Virus record (IMG/VR): IMGVR_UViG_3300045993_000757
Coordinates: 1 to 64,000 of that record
DNA from: a virus
Reading direction: 5' to 3' (one strand)
Length of the DNA stretch: 64,000 bases
Shown: positions 62,901-64,000 of the stretch, piece by piece
Numbering within the stretch: position 1 is the stretch's first letter
Layout of the letters: every line of letters begins with the position of its first letter
The notes under the pieces: model-generated
Seen by the model: the letters and a program-made list of their open reading frames with translations, nothing else
Database searches by the model: none
What the model was told of the DNA's origin: nothing
Translations under genes and position numbers: made by a program

Positions 62901-64000
62901 GCAGGTCGTGAATGCCCTGACCGCCCTGGCCGGGGGAAGAATCCCGCCCGCGACCGTGGCCAAGCTGTTCAACGAGGAGCTGAACCGTTACGGCAAGGTC
63001 GCCCTGACCCGGAACTCCCTGGAATCCGAGGCCCCCAAGCGTTCCGAGGGGGTTCACATCGGCGAGGATGACACGAACGAGTTCTCGTCCCCCGCGGCGA
63101 AGCTCATCTACCCCTCCGACTTCTACGAGTACGGGGCCAACGGGATCGACATCCGGCAAGCCGTGGAGCGCATGGCGGACCGGGCCCAGGTGGCCATGCT
63201 CGCGGCCATGGAGGATGCCGCCAAGACCCTGAACTCCATCGTCAGCCGCCTCCAAGGTCCGATCCAAGGCATCACGTCCGAGGATCATGACATCGTCCGT
63301 TGGTCCACGCCCAACATGGACAAGTCCACCCTGTTCAAGCGGGTCGCCGCGGCCATCGAGGTGCTCAACGACCGGGCGCGGATGCTGCGCGCCGAGAAGG
63401 CCAAGCTGATCGACACCGGGGTATCCCCTGGAACGCTCGTTCAGCTCATGCGGGCCAACTTCCCCATGATCCTGAGCTGGCCGCGCGCCATGCTGACGAA
63501 CGTGGTGGGTGGGCCCATCGCCTCCGTCTACACCATGGCCGCGGTCTACGGCCGGCCGGCCGCGGTGCTGTTCGCCGCCCTGAATTCCATCGGAAGCATG
63601 GCCACGCTGGCATCCGAGTCGTTCCTGTGGACGGCGAAGAAGCTGGGATTCGATGTCACGGGGGGATCGAGCCCCAACTCCTTCCTTTCGAACCGCGCCG
63701 AGGCTCTGGACTGGCTGGAGTCGGTCGGCCTGGGCGTCACCTCGTACTCCCATGCCGAGATCCAGGAGTTGCAGTCCTATATGCAGGGGCCGGGCCTGAA
63801 GAAGGCGTTCTTCCGCGGGGCCCTGAAGGTCGGGGCCGCAGTCGAGAATGTCCTGGGGCAACACGTTGGCGTCTCCGCCGGCGACCGTATCCTGAACCGG
63901 TTCGCCGCCCAGATCGTCGTTCCCATGACCCTTTGGCGGCTGAAGAAGTTGGCCCTGCGCTGGCAGCAGCGACTTGCCAAGATGGATGTGGTGGCCGGGC
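47905..64000 (+). CDS. Polyvalent virion protein, >5,365 aa, C-terminus beyond window
   Basis: One frame runs from ATG 47905 to the window edge without a stop. In order: short start (MPKYPLTLPNGQSFDIDSPN); hydrophobic segments (180-220); zincin-like EEAAH (about 612); P/Q/G-rich linker (850-910); coiled coil (1043-1117); SH3-like (1174-1222, 1596-1638); disordered linker (1925-2110); SF2 helicase (2112-2686); adenine methyltransferase (2750-2890); GYYS-type domain (3016-3095); second methyltransferase-like domain (3190-3370); TGT-like (3395-3625); HhH-like (3700-3880); helix-rich remainder with hydrophobic patches. This matches large phage polyvalent proteins thought to enter the cell with DNA and counter host defence. 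DarB of phage P1 is a partial precedent for the helicase-methyltransferase pair. Confidence 0.9.
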   Translation, partial: MPKYPLTLPNGQSFDIDSPNELSQSQLAEAQGQLMAQFGQAQPDPTPVAEPSLSNNAFDPIGAVRDAIGQELPPPEFGAMDVPGAAVRSTMGQLGQGMFKIGLGAMGLTTGPLVDVLTGNTPFQQNPSWETLGETLNPAKSYARFKRGAMAQNINDLARSSVPVWERQNDPSIAQPTGFTKSAIDFTGGVASSVIMSLPAMVTGIPGLIGMSMATFDPAFEEAQSKGAGDTKAFAHAVLSTAFEAGSEYVGSAWAKTARMMETMPYLPPTVRKYLFQAERGPVEDAAKEAARSFWGTLVGTASRKDGIHLGTATMEGLEEVFSTVAQRMSAAMLYDPTQITNIGDLMMDAGMSFLGGAAAGVAFTPLERRVARQKVGEAMRSGVFEQYRTALEAAKKDGAYRPEDQKVVNEAVTGRRLMELGALWGNTDMVAKGKEQLAAATTPEMAAATEAEVKKAAEMFHAVQTPEGAATAHKLAVDQFGADSPQAKKMAELVNQANEHRLDIARAQAVQTSGPGMKSEEWAKVVTQEGLSPDRVELHASQGFRDNETGLPTENPKDSQGRPNQEQEGYVDPQTGKIHIYQGSILGDINAGRGSRRVRQREHFRQVLREEAAHTALQTPLGRSRLNAYVEHLKANDSKAYQAIVDTLARQGYHPDIIPEEYVAKLYRQQSWFQQKVDDFMLALHRWTGIGKLNHVRAGRLLIRSLVEHSRQGNLRGNAGAFQPANAAADVRQQESRLDMARIRALNTEEAKVIASGHAAILTQPQLEQAIRDLTTRLELMNRQGIGGMVKLETERVLKAAKDEFVARENVRRQAILNQATAPVQPPTPNTPQGGTAPFVPVIDQQPPTPPPNAPDQQQQQTGSQPEHPNGNEGGQAPEAGNSNSPGSPAESGAEAPNPEESKVASYVPPENPGHIAADLSTKVQQGDLTRDEGTALSIKFGVQGEFDQFMALIDKVAAREASGEAQAEREARKAKIDNIVSRLLVGDEVDGGILESIEPRAEDDHWFVVRHPGGTTSASNVPPIIGKMFDPAWVQSIESRKLTREKVLKAEELKKKIKGKEKPQDAREQAAAEARAKKEAFERAEAERKAKEKADQDAARNEFESAFQQAKALAPGDKVGKRVVQSNNTETTDIQFEGENTPEDYENVAVFIMDGNDVVKASTPPPAAGKTFKVGDRVQWMDGKITRTGVVREQTAIGVSVNDDDSGRNYLLASSDLTELSKPVSDQPQAPAIIEAWKKGKRELAQQLADRLPEPGDTWAFRTSDTGNLAGYGAGDSTFTRDLTVRGKPLWQWINEAQADTLPKPGSNAQENKPAAGITADNLHKQNLRMFTGILKPIIERVRGIFDRLERGKKVSQDDHSFLSRYRAFATEKVRSLNEGFGDVPAESIAQKYTDDFEGIALARDYTKAQLEVEKRHLTKFGQLFPTGSETGNIISGLLGRVMEAINRHDGVPIPRLASKIPKRPIRKPSTRERAPDLIDLLIDTVGKIDPKLIKEANPDFKPTGAARLLFSPKGTPADQAMHAVVGQMGVTADMSIDQFAEAITAAANGRKATRKGWAAEGAQNDADAKRALAFHAFLDKERPSGLSVSELKMGDSFTVDGDPFSVIGVEYGEDGGPFSVTLDGGKKWGTQVVDGKKPVTVDDGSFAGVNGPIEPETSKLPSEIADEIRRVVGFIQEVRNYLNSQLQWKDNHSRFVVEEYLKDNAQAIEAAQKTIQEFRDVAPTHNIDAELVIEELGGVPDITLPPEKPAGIPGFFDAIESDEDRIARERNEAEQRRAKADADKLRDLANKPLKGTAGDLGQGALFAEPGDQDLFAPPPADVQPKRKAMDAIQAKVDAQDATKRAKIEELKKRLKPNMGGEDITPFSLKELSPQTKNDLIELSGLYLSSDIVSFAEFSTKLIDDFGDSVRPWLQFAYESSRFSPGATYKGSMDPADWVEQLAKKYDSGATPDLESDRFRTTGQPGPDRGPTVQPENLGPAQPGDRPVAPGDSQADTGTPGGVSDRGDSTTDARPAGGERLPEPAASPVVERPASHPGTQRPGRSGGTGRARVSAAAQSDLGSPEAPVVAPDVATPPPDFGAYPSDNPVADQADANARSYPWLSADPGNIESTLPMLFPSQRKNVFLAERRFAETPVAATHASGTGLGDPKRGILFTDGTGTGKTYSGAGIVKRFLMQGKTRILIAVPNANIIEAWKSAMKDLEIPHFVLPDTSTAAKGVTLTTQANLRNNAELAKQDFDLVVIDESHNLLSNEAGEANAGLRSFRMVANHPDSVERKATNAIIGPAPVQADYAGGGDFAAALHQWDQKRIDNMAKISAEVKRINELNTKALFLSATPFAYHTSLIMGDGFLYSLPDDSQRTGYNQPKGFDRFLAENLGWRMRTGKLNKPSANVDTSVMEIQLHDLFAKRGAMHGVSLDVPQDYSREFVLVRPAAAQKLDDGFSFFRGGESYQQQYPILNKVFNELWDYNHVAQLLEALKMDSAIERIRQHVAMGRKVILLHSYLKAKIHAHPFRFETYPPEFLMAFNGADLKAEMDRFRNDHAEWANIVMPDSELSLEKIRREFGDSVVFNNGKEAPRSRVEAVIDFNRDGGGVNLLVGQLQATKEGVSLHDKSGKHQRVMMMVALPIRPTDAIQAEGRGYRIGVKTDAINEYIVLHTMMERFAFASKINERADTVETLALGSDSRNLRDRFRDGYLNAIDADPNDQQGKGSKEADRRAETMSDFDRAVSFYFARTKKNSRTKSAEGLDYYPTPEPLGLKMVEWADPSAGDALLEPSAGHGAIGQWFPNIGQHAYLEPSAELRSELGIKVKAGTVYSTTFEDYHITNKFDEIVMNPPFGRAGATAFAHLAKAFRHLVMGGRIVALVPDGANTNDKIVELLRAGNDPTGHYDGRVLRADISLPSSVFERAGTSVRTRLLIFDTPTYSDLHSGHRIGEGLENLFPPTFTTKIEANTIQELFDQIRDLDVPARIRKPKPAPSNPLTTRDAIIQTTSQGPGVVPTRQQSTTPQLPPLFKLGQTTHAKKGIQLFVATLTKSLSDANFSVVNRIAKKHDGYYSGYNKANAIPGFQFDAADQRDDFVAEVERALRPPDESTPTYSLKARDPFEVNDITRTRGAIMASIGVPHVADAMTMTPDEFAAGKHPTVLGFSGKSLWQAINSGDPTLSALLRSPAYSLKVRPVQSDLFDRETTRSIAQAYTSAGTSLPNNRPALFSVIDNGDGWKAQSRNIDFGAGKSLWMDDALKSRGVENLRYDPFNEASAVNEATVDSALRAPADTLTVANVLNVVAPEAALDETIRQTARLLKPDGKAYFWVHFENGKKSGVPRGRPDSWQWHHKAEWYVPHLSRFYGKVETIGQNMIVASQPIPVVGEWSPSAEGPTFSLKPRAYDLTPNGGNPMVPRIGYLTGKHSAKILARAQARGDIGALITPTSSHSLDTARSYPFYAVDNGVFGKAGFNEPKFNALLNKIQPGDPKVLFVVAPDVLAHLPNGQVVGDAAATIERFKDWGPRIRERGLPVAFVAQDGLEDRFNDIPWDGMDVLFIGGSTGWKLGEFADPERRRRWEYVMGEAHNRGIPIHMGRVNSNERLTGHAVDMAASTADGTLLAFGEDINLPRLESWLDQLNHGGLSYAARNMTELGRLPTRREIIDLASDRNLAYETLGAFEPALDEINATRNELGLPPIAPRQFDPGQAEFGFSLKKPVRMFRSYAELETGALQFESWRDWYSADKANIDSMFGKDAPLFAQVLAATSIQTEVPDNVGRALRAYIEMIQGAPFTGQIPSARVNLERIRDGESIRGPKIEPFARAIMGDESAIAVDRHVIRAIFGEDAVATPALIRKAQDVIRKIAAKHGWTPRQTQAAVWAWKINLNGKTPQRYLDSLTPDRFASTIRGSGVEGLVRSRTNFGQGTQAGVGTGAADTGSGVQTGNETPAYSLKTPPDHRPLAEDINAFRTEFPTAPPIVVNQDDAARGARFENGEIVVAETMMPSSRTGRRAELLAALSDAGRLNIPQGFWDRSWKGLVAASPVLIEETRKSIGGNIDTQEGRNAILAELVKRTSKSSAPVGFVRSALAFFRGLDQTKTPAYIIAAMQRTLDRVTDQFTPHQAGPQGEADFGPTDTLHQYIGGLNRDGSQRASGVQEQVFADQHFALWNSFEPELSRMEARLSDLQTGLLEDHQFESVRQRMQQIADTVLATNIANHRRAALNIAADDFIDQVQEVNPDLLTREDIENHSIYLNEVKARRAMSLMQNIERNKATRDYLTDNLPQYPIQTLNRRISRQQIRLSDIEQNHPEMYARASELKSRVEGDPAARAAADAISDPAIQEWVEVIHQIRESGTQPRALAAMPVAIQNSAAVAAGVFQYKARAMRRELGDRLVRTTDTALRALNKLVEERRNSRQKEGQIEVAMVEMIQAARGDAGASGGLYTLEEAKRMRDIGDRAIARFARFLGASDPGTLPAELRDAFIEDNLMSIGIDPATLSGPNSFDLDRIATDAGISREAFLQIMELARTSRPFQNMVVALADEADERAETSILNAIQRLQRVRNEVLSRPRDPVDTTGLTPKEARIAIARSERAIIRQANQEALLSAAPFLRSLKQQTLELKQSNRSMDTQIERLERELQTIQNLSDMANAVDGAAHELAPDNFGVAEMVYQTSDGVFMAEFLTAEGTQPGVRVSPGEEYSAEKIMEIILYRDAALRAIAANVNPPEITRGLEVAVDMVLPLIDANSTPGSIGKTLSPNGLSEQWTKYPMGVRAAMPRLIPGISGRRLAESMATYARVGSKVTAILNKYHARRVQLLKAAMDSMNLSPTDELARSSFRQVYSEVAHRLREHGSNVAPGDQTFSGNHGSIVTPELITLLRYDREIFRAVQDIVESLPYGGIRESIPGMDVRLIRPSAETGDVGLARSVNKDFEVPLARAYSAAVTLATNQQKVTGQNVIPDITAFWDMNPHHILFHILDAGRNDLAFARNPQLVALEKRYAADIRAGRAQAPRTVQQVVNALTALAGGRIPPATVAKLFNEELNRYGKVALTRNSLESEAPKRSEGVHIGEDDTNEFSSPAAKLIYPSDFYEYGANGIDIRQAVERMADRAQVAMLAAMEDAAKTLNSIVSRLQGPIQGITSEDHDIVRWSTPNMDKSTLFKRVAAAIEVLNDRARMLRAEKAKLIDTGVSPGTLVQLMRANFPMILSWPRAMLTNVVGGPIASVYTMAAVYGRPAAVLFAALNSIGSMATLASESFLWTAKKLGFDVTGGSSPNSFLSNRAEALDWLESVGLGVTSYSHAEIQELQSYMQGPGLKKAFFRGALKVGAAVENVLGQHVGVSAGDRILNRFAAQIVVPMTLWRLKKLALRWQQRLAKMDVVAG
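49714..49767 (+). other. Degenerate zincin-like motif in polyvalent protein
   Basis: Residues about 604-621 read HFRQVLREEAAHTALQTPLG. The local layout (basic, hydrophobic, E-x-x-H, then TAL) is that of a metallopeptidase motif, but the first histidine of HExxH is replaced by Glu. If this is a zincin-like domain it is probably inactive or uses another ligand; similarity may also be fortuitous. Confidence 0.35.
50465..50620 (+). CDS. Nested +1-frame gene: 51-aa basic protein with AGKPQKQA-type signature
   Basis: Within the P/Q/G-rich linker of the polyvalent protein, an ATG at 50465 opens a frame shifted by +1 and closed by TAG at 50620. It starts MPLINSSSKQAVSQNIRTEM and continues KAGKPQKQAIAIALAVQRRA. 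Small standalone phage proteins of the form MPL.kg.S.k.i..NI..e..aGKPQKQAvAIAl.. are a recurrent family in my memory of phage genomes, though of unknown function. GC3 in this frame is 38/51 (75 %), against 22/50 (44 %) for the main frame over the same DNA, so the nested frame carries the genome's normal codon bias. No clear Shine-Dalgarno is seen. Confidence 0.7.
   Translation: MPLINSSSKQAVSQNIRTEMKAGKPQKQAIAIALAVQRRAEQKRRIRKKAR
53663..54241 (+). CDS. Nested +1-frame gene: about 163-192 aa helical protein
   Basis: A +1 frame is open from ATG 53663 to TAG 54241; a likelier start is ATG 53750 (MTQVPLRIWNQIASEQQDN). The product is leucine/glutamine-rich, without the glycine/arginine excess typical of shadow frames (TSDQLNLVIDLWHQEIRKLT), and ends in a P/T tail. 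Over 140 codons GC3 is 113/140 (81 %), against 53/138 (38 %) for the main frame in the same stretch, while flanking main-frame codons are GC3-rich. The main frame reads as a P/G/D/T/S-rich linker here. Function unknown. Two sequencing indels swapping the frames is the main alternative. Confidence 0.55.
   Translation: MKALGSLLVRLTRDQWTRLIGSNNSPKNMTQVPLRIWNQIASEQQDNLDPIAVQLFSLKTSDQLNLVIDLWHQEIRKLTPEPLVASAIVAILPLMRAQRAVNAFLSQRPALSWNVRQAIPELNGLDEAVELGVLEYRLRRNQTLDLRKLLSSPQTWQLLRPILERTPATTPSPTKPTPTPDPTPGSPPIPAT
54240..55960 (+). other. SF2 helicase domain of the polyvalent protein
   Basis: Motifs in order: TDGTGTGKTYSG (Walker A, about residue 2160), LVVIDESHN (DEAH-type Walker B, about 2247), LFLSATPF (motif III, about 2336), then NLLVGQLQATKEGVSL (motif V-like) and QAEGRGYRIG (motif VI with arginine finger, about 2640). 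All ATPase motifs look intact. Coupled to a methyltransferase domain immediately downstream, as in DarB-type anti-restriction proteins. Probably acts on injected phage DNA. Confidence 0.85.
56150..56570 (+). other. Adenine-N6-type DNA methyltransferase domain
   Basis: Residues about 2750-2890 contain YYPTPEPLGLKMVEWADPS, EPSAGHGAIGQW (SAM-binding motif I, about 2778) and MNPPFGRA (catalytic motif IV, NPPF, about 2837), followed by GGRIVALVPDGANTN. This is a standard N6-adenine methyltransferase core, with motif I before motif IV (gamma-like order). It could protect entering phage DNA from restriction. Confidence 0.85.
56950..57185 (+). other. GYYS-type polyvalent-protein-associated domain
   Basis: Residues about 3016-3095 contain HAKKGIQLFVATLTKSLSDA, then AKKHDGYYSGYN and PGFQFDA. 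A conserved HxKKG...AKxxgGyYS...pGFxF pattern is found in many phage polyvalent proteins after the helicase-methyltransferase pair; its biochemical role is not known to me. Confidence 0.65.
57460..58020 (+). other. Second SAM-methyltransferase-like domain
   Basis: Residues about 3190-3370 contain NIDFGAGKS (motif I, glycine-rich), NLRYDPFN, TLTVANVLNVVAP (motif IV-like) and LKPDGKAYFWVH. This resembles a class I methyltransferase found in many phage polyvalent proteins; the substrate (DNA, RNA or protein) is unknown. It starts after an [F/Y]SLK motif at 57430. Confidence 0.65.
58090..58780 (+). other. TGT-like (queuine tRNA-ribosyltransferase-like) TIM-barrel domain
   Basis: Residues about 3395-3625 read GALITPTSSHSLDTARSYPF, AVDNGVFGKAG, FVVAPDVLAHLPNGQVVGDA, VAQDGLE, VLFIGGSTGWKLGEF, HMGRVNSNERL and STADGT. 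The order of these blocks matches a family common in actinobacteria and phages that I associate with TGT/DpdA-like enzymes acting on deazaguanine bases. A role in exchanging or modifying bases in DNA is plausible but not shown; the remote match makes 'TGT-like' the safe call. Confidence 0.6.
59010..59560 (+). other. HhH-like DNA glycosylase/lyase-type domain
   Basis: Residues about 3700-3880 have FAQVLAATSIQTEVPDNVGR, then GPKIEPFARAIMGD and AVDRHVIRAIFGEDA with a late WTPRQTQAAVWAWK. These blocks (AATSpqT...NV, GpKi.pF..ai.GD, aVDrH) recur in a small phage protein family that I believe folds like HhH-GPD glycosylases; I have no proof of activity. Together with the TGT-like domain next to it, DNA base removal or exchange is a reasonable hypothesis. 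Confidence 0.55.
59435..59716 (+). CDS. Possible third nested +1-frame ORF (93 aa or shorter)
   Basis: A +1 frame is open from ATG 59435 to TAA 59716; a GTG at 59582 would start a 44-residue product (beginning VDQELKDSFDRARILDRELK). The last 53 codons have GC3 about 62 %, against about 45 % in the main frame, whose sequence here is a G/T/S-rich linker (GVGTGAADTGSGVQTGNETP). The signal is weaker than in the two other nested frames and the first third is less convincing. Confidence 0.3.
   Translation: MSFARLRRNTGGLLGKPRPQSGLGKSISTGKPPNDTSTPSLPIASLAQSVDQELKDSFDRARILDRELKQALGPGRQTPDPEFKREMKPPLTA

Noticed and set aside
1-64000. CRISPR array, tRNA or rRNA genes, integrase
   Set aside because: I saw no regularly spaced repeats, cloverleaf patterns or tyrosine/serine recombinase motifs.

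Overview
The window is a GC-rich (roughly 60 % G+C, judged by eye) piece of a tailed bacteriophage genome or prophage-like element. It carries a large terminase, a probable portal, a probable major capsid protein, tail/fibre genes, a primase-helicase replication module and a >5,365-residue polyvalent virion protein that runs off the right edge. I see no rRNA, tRNA, integrase or CRISPR array. Two giant fibre genes and a small lipoprotein gene carry Sec-type signal peptides, so the host is probably Gram-negative. The Ig-like and FN3 domains are of a style I associate with Verrucomicrobiota, which is only a weak hint.

Layout. (1) 1-3894: very small genes. A leftward set (1-1000) and a rightward set (1085-3894) diverge from about 1001-1084. 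Several are driven by nearly identical promoters (TTGAC-N18-TACA form) whose -10 box lies only 6-10 nt before the ATG, so leaderless mRNAs are predicted. An inverted repeat (GTAAGC-N7-GCTTAC) sits in the spacer. A RadC-like JAB protein is encoded here. (2) 3895-4617: no gene, GC-rich short repeats, an AT-rich patch with TGCA palindromes and a long hairpin; an origin or convergent terminator region is possible. (3) 4618-13285, leftward: replication and recombination operon, in transcription order an SSB-like protein, PIF1-type helicase, primase-helicase, XPF/ERCC4-family nuclease, then many small genes mostly linked by 4-nt ATGA overlaps. (4) 13501-21929, rightward: RHH regulator, SbcC/RecF-like ATPase, two glycosyltransferases, a proline-rich protein, possible small terminase and large terminase. 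(5) 21930-47901: structural genes. Most are rightward, but the portal (39455-41755) and one small gene (21930-22175) are leftward. (6) 47905 to the edge: one uninterrupted frame encoding the polyvalent protein, with degenerate zincin-like, SF2 helicase, adenine methyltransferase, second methyltransferase-like, TGT-like and HhH-like regions.

The most unusual signals are in region 6. Disordered linkers of the giant protein contain +1-frame open reading frames with normal genome-like codon bias (GC3 about 75-81 % against 38-44 % for the main frame over the same bases). One encodes a 51-residue protein resembling a recurrent small phage protein carrying an AGKPQKQA-type signature. The giant protein also repeats an [F/Y]-S-L-K tetrapeptide six times, mostly at domain borders. 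These suggest genes nested inside linkers and a possible processing or sorting tag.

Functionally, the leftward operon would replicate and repair phage DNA, region 4 would package it and perhaps glycosylate a target, region 5 builds capsid, tail and glycan-binding fibres, and the polyvalent protein probably enters the cell with the DNA to counter host defence or modify DNA. All of these functions are inferred from sequence alone.
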